Origin: Blastocatellia bacterium
GTDB taxonomy: Bacteria; Acidobacteriota; Blastocatellia; RBC074
Reading direction: 5' to 3'
NCBI GenBank assembly: GCA_016789725.1
Contig: JAEUQN010000067.1
Span: forward strand, 1-34,449
DNA: 34,449 bases
The notes beneath the pieces are model-generated. The model saw only the letters and a program-made list of their open reading frames with translations, had not been told where the DNA came from and did no database searches. Positions within the stretch are counted from its first letter, which is position 1; the number at the start of each line of letters is the position of its first letter. A program made the position numbers and the translations under genes. Of the stretch, positions 7,270 to 15,674 are shown one piece after another.

Positions 7270-9459
7270 TCATCGCAAAAACCCATCCTGCAATCCGCCA
7301 TCTACCGGAATGACATGTCCAGTCGTTTTGCCGAGACGCTTTGTCACCAACAGGAAAATCGCTTCGGCCTGATCGTCAGGTTCGATGGCAACTTGCGTGA
7401 GTGTGCGTTTGGCGTAAAAATTCGCCAACTTGCCGCGCAAATCCTCGGTGTCCTCGTCCTCGCTAAATTCAATCGCGTATTTCGCCAGCGAAGCGATGAC
7501 ACGATCACGCGGGAACATCGTGCTGCCCTTAACAACCGTAGCAGGCGCGACTGCATTCACGCGTACGAGCGGCGAAAGTTCAATCGCCAATTCGCGTACA
7601 AGATGATTCGCGGCGGCTTTGCTTGTGTCATAAGCGAGGCTTCCCTTTTTCGCTACGACGGCGTTGGCGCTGGTGGTCAGCACAATGTTGGCGGGCAAGC
7701 CCTGTCGCTTGAAAACTTTGTTGGCTTCGTCCGCCACAATGTATGCGCCTGTGACGTTGATGGCGAATGTCTTATCCCATAGTTGATCTGGGATGTAGCC
7801 TGTTTTATCGGGTGGCACGAAGATGCCTGCGGTCACGACGACGGTATCAATACCGCCGTAGGCAAGCAGCGCATCGGCGAACATTTTTTGCACGCTCGCG
7901 CGGTCGGTGATGTTGCACGCAAGGCCAATCGCAGGGCCGCAATTGCTGATGCCTGTGCCCGCTACGCCAATGCCTGCGCCATATTGCGCGATAATTTCGT
8001 TCGCAGTTTCCTGCGCGGCGTTGGCGTCTAAATCTACGCAAACGATGTGTGCGCCTTCTTTGACCAAACGATGCGCTGTCGCTTTGCCAATGCCCGCACC
8101 CGCGCCAATCACAGCGATGACCTGACGATCCAATTCTTTTTCGGGTGGCATCCGGCGCAATTTTGCTTCTTCGAGCAACCAGTATTCGATGTCGAACGCT
8201 TCCTGTTCGTCCATCGCTTCGTACTCGTCAATCGCCTCTGCGCCGCGCATCACTTCAATCGCGCAGTTATAAAATTCACCTGTCACGCGCGATTCAGATT
8301 TGTTTTTGCCGAACGCGATCATGCCGATGCCGGGAATCAAAACTACAGTTGGATTGGCGTCACGCATCGCAGGCGAATCAGGATGTTTACAGCGGTCGTA
8401 ATACGCTGCGTAATCTTTGCGATACTGGACGATGCCCGTTTCGATCAATGTTTTGAGGGCTTCGAGGTCATTGCTGGCAGGATTCCAGTCAATAAAAAGC
8501 GGTTTGATTTTTGTACGCAAAAAGTGATCAGGACATGATGTACCAAGTTCAGCCAGACGTGGCGCGTCTACGCTGTTCACAAAACGCAACATTTTCGGAT
8601 CGTCTTGCACCGTGCCAACCATGCGTTTATTCGACGAAACCTTACCGCGCAGCCACGGCAACAATTCAACCAGATTTTTTTGGCGTTCGGCTTCGGGCAA
8701 CGCTTCATGTTTTTGCCCGCCAAACGTTTGATCACCTTTGTCTTTTGACTCGATGTAACGCGCGGCAGTATCAATAATTTCCAGCGCAGTTTCATAACAA
8801 GTCTTATCGTGATTTGCCCACGAAGACATGCCGTGATGACCAAGCACAATGCCTTTGGCGTTTGGATTGTCGGCAATCATTGCCTCAATAATCAAACCAA
8901 TATCAAAGCCCGGACGTTGCCACGGAATATATAAAACTTCGTTGCCGAAAATTTCCTTCGTCAGTTTTTCCTGATTGACTGAAGCAGCGATGGCGATGAC
9001 AGCGTTCGGGTGCAAATGGTCTACGTGCTTGAATGGCACAAACGTGTGCAGCGGCGTATCAATCGAACAGGCACGCGGATTCAGGTTGTACACGCAATGA
9101 TTGTAAAGCGGAACCATTGCGTCTTCGATTTCGGTCTTCGCGCCTTTGTTCGGATGATGGACATACAGCGGTTTCATCGCGCGAACTTTGTCGAGATAGA
9201 GCGAGGCAAATCCGTCACGCTTCGCCGTGCGCAAATCGCCGCCGGAGCCTTTGATCCACAGCACGTCAACCTCTGCGCCAGTGAGCGGGTCTTTTTCGAT
9301 CAGCTTGGACGAAGTGTTGCCGCCGCCTGTATTCGTCAGCGTCAAATCATCGCCGAGCCGATTGGAGCGATACACAAGACGATCTGCGCCCGACAATTTG
9401 TCAGCGTCTTCGTCTTTCCAAAGATATTGCACGTATTTGAATGAATCTTGTTTGCTCAT
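7270..9459 (-). CDS. rhaEW: Bifunctional rhamnulose-1-phosphate aldolase / short-chain dehydrogenase
   Basis: This 729-residue fusion cleaves L-rhamnulose 1-phosphate to DHAP and L-lactaldehyde, and its second domain is expected to oxidise the lactaldehyde to lactate. The N-terminal class II aldolase domain (about 20-430) has NTGGGNTSSKL and IKGSGGDLRTAK, which bind phosphate, and zinc-ligand histidines in HVDHLHPNAVIA (about 145-150) and LGHHGMSSW (about 207-215). The C-terminal SDR domain (about 445-729) has the Rossmann motif VIGAGAGIGKA (about 450-460), Ser597, and the catalytic YDTSK (Tyr610, Lys614). The usual NAG motif reads TAG. The same fusion is known from Bacillus subtilis YuxG and its relatives. 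It lies between GH106 and rhaI. A GGAGG sits rather far (about 15 nt) from the ATG. Confidence 0.94.
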   Translation of the reverse strand: MSKQDSFKYVQYLWKDEDADKLSGADRLVYRSNRLGDDLTLTNTGGGNTSSKLIEKDPLTGAEVDVLWIKGSGGDLRTAKRDGFASLYLDKVRAMKPLYVHHPNKGAKTEIEDAMVPLYNHCVYNLNPRACSIDTPLHTFVPFKHVDHLHPNAVIAIAASVNQEKLTKEIFGNEVLYIPWQRPGFDIGLIIEAMIADNPNAKGIVLGHHGMSSWANHDKTCYETALEIIDTAARYIESKDKGDQTFGGQKHEALPEAERQKNLVELLPWLRGKVSSNKRMVGTVQDDPKMLRFVNSVDAPRLAELGTSCPDHFLRTKIKPLFIDWNPASNDLEALKTLIETGIVQYRKDYAAYYDRCKHPDSPAMRDANPTVVLIPGIGMIAFGKNKSESRVTGEFYNCAIEVMRGAEAIDEYEAMDEQEAFDIEYWLLEEAKLRRMPPEKELDRQVIAVIGAGAGIGKATAHRLVKEGAHIVCVDLDANAAQETANEIIAQYGAGIGVAGTGISNCGPAIGLACNITDRASVQKMFADALLAYGGIDTVVVTAGIFVPPDKTGYIPDQLWDKTFAINVTGAYIVADEANKVFKRQGLPANIVLTTSANAVVAKKGSLAYDTSKAAANHLVRELAIELSPLVRVNAVAPATVVKGSTMFPRDRVIASLAKYAIEFSEDEDTEDLRGKLANFYAKRTLTQVAIEPDDQAEAIFLLVTKRLGKTTGHVIPVDGGLQDGFLR

Positions 9460-9512
9460 GTAAATTTATCAAGCCTCCATCTCGAATCAGAGATTATGTA
9501 TTTGTTGGATTA

Positions 9513-12500
9513 CTATTTCTTTTCCCATACCTGCACTGGCCCAAGCAAGCCTGACGGTAACAAAGGCGAATTCGCCTGGAAAAACGGCATTGTCGTATAA
9601 GTGATTTTATTTGTCACATTCGGTTGCTGATCGCCGATGAGCCGATTGACCCACAGGTTTGTCACTTTAATTTCCAAATTATTGACGCCCGCTTTCACCG
9701 CCGACGAAACATCAATATTGAAAGGCTTTTTCCAAAGCACACCGATACTTTTTCCATTCACAATAACTTCGGCTAAATCTTTCACTGTGCCTAAATCCAA
9801 TTCAATTTTTGCACCTTTGGAAATTTTTGGCAGGCTGAAAGTGGTTTGATAACTTGCCGTGCCGGAAAAATATTTAATGCCCGCATCAGCATTTTCCGTC
9901 CACGATTGCAGCGCATTCAACGTAGCGGTTGCGGGCGCACCGCGTCCGGCTTGAAACGAAATTTCCCACGGATTCGTAATCGCTGCGAGTTGTTTTTCAG
10001 TAACCTTTGGCTGTGTATATGAAGCAACTGTCGCGTTGCCTTTGAAGACTACAAAAATTGCATCGTGTGGTTCTAAACGGAGCGGAACAATCGTTCGCCC
10101 GTCTTTGATTTGATAAGAAACCTTTTCAATTTTGCCGTTTTCAGGATGCCAGATTTCGGGGACTTTTCCCGCGATACGAAAACTGGTTTCAATCGTTTCC
10201 ACGCGATCTTTGCGATTGTTGAGCCAATAAATTTCGCGGTCGGGCAATGTGCGATGCACGTGCAAAATCTCGGTGTCGCTTTGCGGTTTGGTGTAGGTGA
10301 AATCCGCTTGAATTTTTTTCGCGGCGAGTGCTTGTTCAATGGACTGATTGAGGAATACGTTCTTGTTGCCGCTGCCCCAAACCTCTGCAACTATCGCTTT
10401 GAAATCTTCCTGATTGTCGCTCAAGCTAACGATTTTTTCGGGTCGGACGCCTGTCAGGGTTGCTCCGGCTTTTACCAAATCTCTAATTTTGCGCAGTACG
10501 GGCAACGACATATTTTTCGCGTTTTCATCCAGCACCAAAACCTGATAACGCATTCCGCTCGGCGTCACAATTTTCCCGCCTTTGACTGACAGCATATTGA
10601 TGAGCGCATCAGCATTCACGAAATCAAAGCTGTAGCCCGCAGGGACGCTCGGTAGTTTTTTGCCGAATAGCGCGGTGATGTTGCTGTCTTCGCCGTAGTA
10701 ATACAGCACGTCGGCGACGAATTTCCCCTGCTGCAACAAGTACGAACTGCGGCTTAAATAATCCGCCCAAGCTTTGGCTTGTTCACCCCACGTTTCATGA
10801 CGCGTGAACCATTGCCCGAATGGCCCCAGCCCCAAGCCGGGAATTTTTTGATCGGTGGGTTGATGCACAGATGTGTGAATCACGAAGCGATTTAAGCCGC
10901 TCGCCAATTCCAAGTCCGCCGTTGGCTTCAGGTTTTCCGGCGAATACGACCACGCAGCGCCGCCCACGCCTAATGCTGTGAGTGATTCAGCCGCGACTAA
11001 ATTTTGACCGTAGAGATGCGCGACGGAAGCAGATTCCATAATGTCTGCGCGGTGCATGGTTTGATCGCCTTGATTGATTGGCCCCGGCGTCCAGATGGCT
11101 GACATCGGCACATCCGCTTTGCGCTTCACTTCCATGCCGTCCGCAATCATCGCGCGATTATTTTCGTGCGATTCGGTATATCGTCCCATGCCTCTTTTGT
11201 GCAGCAAATCGCCTAACTGATCGTAATGATTTTCTGCCATCAAATCAGCGAGCGTTTTTCTGAAATCCCACAAAAATTGTTCACTCGCTTCGGTGCTTTT
11301 GACGATTTGCCCAGTCAGCACAGGCAGCCACGATTTCAGGTCGTAGCCACGCCGCTTGGCAAATTCGGCGATTAAATTTTTTGTCCAGTTTGCGCCGCCC
11401 GCTTCATAACTGTCGGTGATGACATATTGCAATCCTCTCTTACCCATCAACCCGCTCGTAGCGTTTTTGTATTGGTCGAGATAATTTTCAAAATAATCTT
11501 TGACCGCTTGCGCGTCGAGCTTGTCTACCTCAAGACCTGTTGCTTCCGGCGAAGCAGGATGATTTTGAATGCCCAGCAATGAATATCCCATGCGCAGCAC
11601 AACCCAATTGCCTGTGGGAGCGGCCCATTCCAACGTGCCATCTGATTTCATTTTGGAAGTCAGATCAATGACATCATTGGTTGGGATCGCATCAGTCGAA
11701 TTCGGCGTAACGAATTGTGCAATTTCAGCGGAAGGAACAAACCCAGCTTTTTCTTCCAAGCGATTCACGCGGGTTGTTGCGTGCAAAACGATTTCGGCAA
11801 CGTTCGTTCCCTTCGGTTTCATATCGCCCATCGGCAAGCCCATCATCGCCGCAATCATATTTGGTTGCGGCGGCATGGTTTTGACGGACAGACGGAAATA
11901 TTTTGCGGTTGCGGGTGCAAACGTTACGGTATTTTGCGGAACCTGTGTGATGGGGATTTGCAGGACAGCACGAAAATTCACACCATCATCGCTGGCCTCT
12001 AATGTTCGATTGCTTTCGACCGGAGAGAATGCTGCGGCTGGCTCTCCGGCAACAATGGTCAAGGCTCTGAAAGTTTGCGGCTGATCAAATTCAAATTGGA
12101 TCCACGCGTTTTGTCCAATTGCGGTCGGTGGTAAGAGCGATGTTTTTGCAAGGTCGCCATCGGTGAGCGAGTGAAGGTCAAACTGCCCGCCGCTGGCAGT
12201 AATTTTCGGATTCAATTCGCGCAACCCAATATCCGAAGCAGGCGCACGATAAGCAATCACAACCGTATCTTCGTAAAAACTATGCGATGAATGACCGCCC
12301 TGCGCAACGCCCAGCGGATCACGAAACGGAACGTTTTGAAATGCGCCTGTCACATCAGGCGGTTGCAGCAACTTTCCAGCAAACTGCTGTCCGCCCTTGA
12401 TACGGGTTTCGCTCCAGACATATTTTTTCATCCCGTCTTTGGCGGGAACCCACGGGCCGCCGCTTTCGCTCCAACCGGGCGAACCTGCGATTGCCATTTC

Positions 12501-12857
12501 AAGCCCCAATTTATCCGCGAGTTCAGTCGTAAACTTGAACGCCTCTTTCCATTCGGGGGTCATGTAAATCAATCGTTTGTCTACCACCTGCGGCGTGAAC
12601 AAACTCGCGTCAAAATTTTGAAAGCCGCCAATGCCGACACGTTGCATCCATTCCAGGTCTTTTTGAATGCCATCTTTCGTGATGTTGCCGTTCATCCAAT
12701 GCCACCACACACGCGGTTTGGCGGCATTGGGCGGAGTTTGGAAACCTTGCCTTATGGCATCAGTTTGCGCTGTGGCAAGGCGTTCCGAAATCATTCCGGC
12801 GATGCCAAGCACAACCAACAAGCCAATAAAAATGCGGGTTACGTGAGACTTTTTCAT
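9513..12857 (-). CDS. Exported GH106 alpha-L-rhamnosidase
   Basis: This is a protein of about 1114 residues with an N-terminal signal segment (basic MKKSHVTR, hydrophobic IFIGLLVVLGIAGM, then a possible site after ATAQ). Glycoside hydrolase family 106 features begin near residue 50: PRVWWHWMNGNITKDGI, GIGGFQNFDA and MAIAGSPGWSESGGPWVP. A beta-sandwich/galactose-binding-like segment follows (RALTIVAGEPAAAF region). A catalytic-barrel region contains ITDSYEAGGANW and YTESHENNRAMIADG, and the C-terminus has a jelly-roll domain with WEISFQAGRGAPAT and VKDLAEVIVNGKSIGVLWKK. GH106 enzymes remove terminal alpha-L-rhamnose from pectic glycans or glycosides by an inverting mechanism. An alternative ATG at 12878 lies 3 nt after the previous stop and would add seven residues. 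The immediate downstream rhamnose genes strongly support the substrate. Confidence 0.88.
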   Translation of the reverse strand: MKKSHVTRIFIGLLVVLGIAGMISERLATAQTDAIRQGFQTPPNAAKPRVWWHWMNGNITKDGIQKDLEWMQRVGIGGFQNFDASLFTPQVVDKRLIYMTPEWKEAFKFTTELADKLGLEMAIAGSPGWSESGGPWVPAKDGMKKYVWSETRIKGGQQFAGKLLQPPDVTGAFQNVPFRDPLGVAQGGHSSHSFYEDTVVIAYRAPASDIGLRELNPKITASGGQFDLHSLTDGDLAKTSLLPPTAIGQNAWIQFEFDQPQTFRALTIVAGEPAAAFSPVESNRTLEASDDGVNFRAVLQIPITQVPQNTVTFAPATAKYFRLSVKTMPPQPNMIAAMMGLPMGDMKPKGTNVAEIVLHATTRVNRLEEKAGFVPSAEIAQFVTPNSTDAIPTNDVIDLTSKMKSDGTLEWAAPTGNWVVLRMGYSLLGIQNHPASPEATGLEVDKLDAQAVKDYFENYLDQYKNATSGLMGKRGLQYVITDSYEAGGANWTKNLIAEFAKRRGYDLKSWLPVLTGQIVKSTEASEQFLWDFRKTLADLMAENHYDQLGDLLHKRGMGRYTESHENNRAMIADGMEVKRKADVPMSAIWTPGPINQGDQTMHRADIMESASVAHLYGQNLVAAESLTALGVGGAAWSYSPENLKPTADLELASGLNRFVIHTSVHQPTDQKIPGLGLGPFGQWFTRHETWGEQAKAWADYLSRSSYLLQQGKFVADVLYYYGEDSNITALFGKKLPSVPAGYSFDFVNADALINMLSVKGGKIVTPSGMRYQVLVLDENAKNMSLPVLRKIRDLVKAGATLTGVRPEKIVSLSDNQEDFKAIVAEVWGSGNKNVFLNQSIEQALAAKKIQADFTYTKPQSDTEILHVHRTLPDREIYWLNNRKDRVETIETSFRIAGKVPEIWHPENGKIEKVSYQIKDGRTIVPLRLEPHDAIFVVFKGNATVASYTQPKVTEKQLAAITNPWEISFQAGRGAPATATLNALQSWTENADAGIKYFSGTASYQTTFSLPKISKGAKIELDLGTVKDLAEVIVNGKSIGVLWKKPFNIDVSSAVKAGVNNLEIKVTNLWVNRLIGDQQPNVTNKITYTTMPFFQANSPLLPSGLLGPVQVWEKK

Positions 12858-12881
12858 ATTTCGGCTTTGCAATTTCATAGT

Positions 12882-14126
12882 TTACCAGGGCAACAATCCC
12901 CACTGCTTTTTCCCCAGCGCAGATAAATCATCCAGCGTCGCGCGGTTTATAAAATCCACTTCGTAATCCTCAGCGGCAAAATCCGGCGAACTCTTGCCCG
13001 CCAAAAACCGCTCCGCCTGACGCGGTAAAAACCGTGCATTCTTCTCGCACCACGGCGCAGCTCCGATGTAAATCACATTGCTATAATTGTGTCCGCGATG
13101 TTCGCCCTCAACCGCGTGAATCACGTCAGGATGCCACCAAACCGTGTCGCCGGGTTCGACGATGGGAATGCTGACTTCGGCTTCCAAAAGCAATTGATGC
13201 CAGGTTGGATTCGCCGCCAGCGCGCGTCCGGCAGCGGCTCCGCACAAATCATCGGGCGCAACGTCGGGCTGCAAGGCACGCAACAGCATCCAGGCCATGG
13301 CACGCGCAATCGGAATGATTTTCAGCGTGCCATCGCCCGGCCCTTGTCTGGTTAATGCCGTCCAGCCTTGAAAGGTGCGAAAGACGCTGCAAACCGCAGG
13401 CGAAGGGATTTCTTCGGTTTGCGTCCGACCGACGGCATTGAACGGATCGTAAGCGTCTACATCGCCGAAAAAGACTTCGTGATAGACGCGATGAAAGCTG
13501 GCATCGCACCAACGCTCAATCGAACCGCCATCGCAATGCGCCGAAAGCCCCAGCGATTTGTCGCCCGGTTCGCGCCGTCGCACGCGGTCGGCATAATTGC
13601 ATTGCCGATCAGGATCGAATTCCTGCAAGCCATCAGGCCCCGTGAAATTCCACAAATGATTCAGCCAGCCGCGCACTGCACTCATGTTTTCGTGCTGCCG
13701 CGCCTGCATCTGTGGACGCGACCAATACAAGCCAAAAATCTGTGGTCGCCCCGCAGCAAGCGTACTGAAATAACGATCTAGCCCAACCTTGTCTTTGGCT
13801 TTTTCGTAGTAATGATTCTCGTCAATGTAACGGCTAATCTCGTCATTCCAGGCCATCGCCTGCTGACGATCAAAGACGCCGCGAATGACAACGCAGCCGC
13901 GTCGCCGAATGCGATCTTTTTGCGTCGTACTAATGGCCTCCAACTGCAAATCGCGGAAGGTAATTTGTGGCACTGCCGCCGCGCCTTCCGCTTTCACCAC
14001 AGCGACCTCGTCCATCAGCCACTCCTGCAACCACGCCATTCGCACCGCACTATCGGATATTTGTGTGAGCAATGCCGCTTTGGCTTCAATAACACCTTGT
14101 TTGGGATTGTGCATCCAGGAGGGCAT
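12882..14126 (-). CDS. DUF1479 (YbiU-like) putative Fe(II)/2-oxoglutarate-dependent oxygenase
   Basis: This is a 414-residue cytoplasmic protein without a signal peptide. It matches the DUF1479/YbiU family across its length: RGCVVIRGVFDRQQAMAWND near residue 80, YWSRPQMQARQHENM near 135 and LWNFTGPDG near 160. The cupin-fold iron triad is visible as H197-x-D199 (SAHCDGGSIERW) and H337 (WHPDVIHAVEG), with HRGHNYSN after it as a candidate 2-oxoglutarate-binding stretch. The family is related to phytanoyl-CoA dioxygenase and its reaction is unknown. The gene stops 3 nt before a possible GH106 start, so it is almost certainly co-transcribed with the rhamnose genes. It may modify a rhamnose-linked aglycone or a side-product; this is inference. 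No strong Shine-Dalgarno site is seen before the ATG at 14126. Confidence 0.85.
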   Translation of the reverse strand: MPSWMHNPKQGVIEAKAALLTQISDSAVRMAWLQEWLMDEVAVVKAEGAAAVPQITFRDLQLEAISTTQKDRIRRRGCVVIRGVFDRQQAMAWNDEISRYIDENHYYEKAKDKVGLDRYFSTLAAGRPQIFGLYWSRPQMQARQHENMSAVRGWLNHLWNFTGPDGLQEFDPDRQCNYADRVRRREPGDKSLGLSAHCDGGSIERWCDASFHRVYHEVFFGDVDAYDPFNAVGRTQTEEIPSPAVCSVFRTFQGWTALTRQGPGDGTLKIIPIARAMAWMLLRALQPDVAPDDLCGAAAGRALAANPTWHQLLLEAEVSIPIVEPGDTVWWHPDVIHAVEGEHRGHNYSNVIYIGAAPWCEKNARFLPRQAERFLAGKSSPDFAAEDYEVDFINRATLDDLSALGKKQWGLLPW

Positions 14127-14150
14127 AAAAGTGTGATGTAACCATCGAGC

Positions 14151-14200
14151 AGGTTCTCAACCGGCCTCACCAAGGTTAGTGTAGGGCAGGTTGAGAACCT
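14151..14200. repeat. Hairpin with 12-bp perfect arms upstream of the DUF1479 gene
   Basis: AGGTTCTCAACC (14151-14162) is exactly mirrored by GGTTGAGAACCT (14189-14200) around a 26-nt loop. Outside the arms TACATC and GATGTA also face each other, so the whole behaves as one palindromic element of about 70 bp. It lacks a T-run, so it does not look like a standard terminator. It sits between the decayed receptor and the rhamnose genes, in the region where the rhamnose operon promoter is expected. Confidence 0.75.
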
Positions 14201-14212
14201 ACATCCTGGCGC

Positions 14213-14556
14213 TTAGAAAATCAGCTTCAGGCCCATTGGACATTACGCTGATCGTTGATTTGCGACAGTGTCGTGACGCCGAACGCCGTCGAAATTGCCG
14301 TTAGATTCGGTGCGCCGAACCAGGGCCTGTTCGCAAAATTGAACGCTTCCGCGCGCACTTGCAACGCCAGGCTTTCTTTGAATCGGAACGTCTTGAACAA
14401 CGAGATGTCGAACGTCGGCGGACGACCCGTGCGAATGTCCGAGAACCGCGTGCTGTGAGAACGCAACGTGAACGCCGGTTGAATCTGGAACACCGGCGTT
14501 TCGCTGGTGCTGGCACAGTTTTGCCGCGCACCCGCCGCCGTCAAGGTGCAATGGGT
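14213..14556 (-). pseudogene. C-terminal remnant of an Oar-type TonB-dependent receptor, frameshifted
   Basis: About 110 residues read like the last strands of a TonB-dependent receptor barrel: FDISLFKTFRFKESLALQ, then RAEAFNFANRPWFGAPNL, TLSQINDQRNVQ. The frame stops early at 14227-14229. The next frame then reads GLKLIF and stop (ending at 14213), the usual aromatic C-terminus of these proteins. A single missing base near 14233-14236 therefore separates NVQ from GLKLIF. No N-terminal part exists: the remnant starts right after the stop of the isomerase-like gene at 14559. Its sequence differs clearly from the C-terminus of the intact receptor at 22096, so it is not a recent copy. It probably marks a receptor gene lost in a deletion or rearrangement. 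Confidence 0.8.
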
Positions 14557-14558
14557 GA

Positions 14559-15593
14559 TTAAGCCAAAGCTTCTTTGCAATACTCGACGCACTTGGCTAA
14601 CTCGGCCAACACGGTCGAACCTTCCGGCACGGGATATTCCAGCTCGATGCAAGCTGGAAATTTGTATTTTTCTTTCCGCATCAATTGCAGAATTTGTTTG
14701 ATCTGCGTGTCGCCCTGTCCCCAGGGCAGATTTGGCCCCTGATTGATCTTGCGATCCTTCAGGTGCAGGTTCGTGATGCGGTTGTGATACTTCTTGATGA
14801 ACTCGGCAGGCGAAAATCCATTGCCCGCTGTGAAGTGGCCAATGTCAATGTTGCAGCCATTAAATTTGGAATGCGCCATCGCGGTTTCCCAACTCGAAGG
14901 TTTGGCAAACGCTTCCTCGCTCGTCATATTCGAGTGACCGTGATAGCCGAGCATGATTTGATGCTTCGCCGCGATTTCGCCAAGTTGTTTCGTCTGGCTC
15001 AGCGGCGGCTCGCACGTCATTGCTTTGCAGCCGAGCGCCTTCGCCACATTGAAGCAGTAATCAATTTCTTCGGCGGGCATGCTGGTATTCAAGCCGAACT
15101 TAACGATATGAATAGTGACGCCCGCGTCATCGTATTTCTTGCGAATTTCTTTGTATTTGTCCATCGAAACCGACAGCCGCCATTGGCGCAGGTCTTCCGC
15201 GCGCTGACGCATCGCCGCTTGTTGTTCCGGCGACATCGGCGGGCGGCTTCCGCCACCAGGGGCAGCCGGAGGAGCACCAGCGGGCGGGCCACCTGCACCG
15301 GGCGGTCTCGCACCGGGAGGCGGGCCACCGGGGCCACGACCTTGCGAAGGAGCGCCAGCAGCGGCTTCGAGCGGCTCGGCTTGCATCTCGACCACGTTGA
15401 TGCCGAGTTGCACCAGATATTTTAGTAAATCATCGGCACTCGAAGGCAGACCGCGAAAGCTGTACGGCGCAATGATGCCGATTTGGACGCCGCCGAATTT
15501 GGAATTGGGTTTGGCGAACGATGATGTCATTAAACCGCTGGCGGGCAAAGCCGTCAACGCGAGTTGATTGAATTGACGTCGGGTGAAATTCAT
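14559..15593 (-). CDS. Tat-exported sugar phosphate isomerase/epimerase-like TIM-barrel protein
   Basis: The 344-residue protein starts with a twin-arginine-type signal (TRRQFNQLALTALPASGLM), so a periplasmic site is likely. The rest matches the xylose isomerase-like/AP endonuclease 2 TIM-barrel family: IGIIAPYSFRG, LGINVVEMQAE, LGYHGHSNM, CNIDIGHFTAGNG, ITNLHLKDRK and CIELEYPVPEG. The last carry the usual His/Asp/Glu metal-binding positions. A Gly/Pro/Ala-rich low-complexity insert (about residues 80-120, with GRGPGGPPPGARPPG) interrupts an otherwise ordinary barrel. An AGAGGA lies 7 nt before the ATG, right beside a palindromic repeat. It follows the Gfo/Idh/MocA gene, a common pairing in carbohydrate loci. 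The substrate cannot be told from sequence. Confidence 0.85.
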   Translation of the reverse strand: MNFTRRQFNQLALTALPASGLMTSSFAKPNSKFGGVQIGIIAPYSFRGLPSSADDLLKYLVQLGINVVEMQAEPLEAAAGAPSQGRGPGGPPPGARPPGAGGPPAGAPPAAPGGGSRPPMSPEQQAAMRQRAEDLRQWRLSVSMDKYKEIRKKYDDAGVTIHIVKFGLNTSMPAEEIDYCFNVAKALGCKAMTCEPPLSQTKQLGEIAAKHQIMLGYHGHSNMTSEEAFAKPSSWETAMAHSKFNGCNIDIGHFTAGNGFSPAEFIKKYHNRITNLHLKDRKINQGPNLPWGQGDTQIKQILQLMRKEKYKFPACIELEYPVPEGSTVLAELAKCVEYCKEALA

Positions 15594-15605
15594 ACAAAGT
15601 CCTCT

Positions 15606-15669
15606 TGGTGCGCCAGCATCTTGCTGGCATTGTGCTTTGAACTTGGGCCAGCAGGATGCTGGCGCACCA
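15606..15669. repeat. Palindromic repeat with 23-nt arms in the oxidoreductase-isomerase gap
   Basis: Two 23-nt arms (15606-15628 and 15647-15669) are inverse copies with one mismatch, around an 18-nt loop. Each arm itself contains the short palindrome GCCAGCATC-TGCTGGC. The element fills nearly all of the 81-bp gap. It ends a few nt before the Shine-Dalgarno site of the isomerase-like gene, so a hairpin in the transcript could influence its translation or protect the upstream mRNA. It has the form of a REP-type repeat. Confidence 0.85.
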
Positions 15670-15674
15670 CTTCT

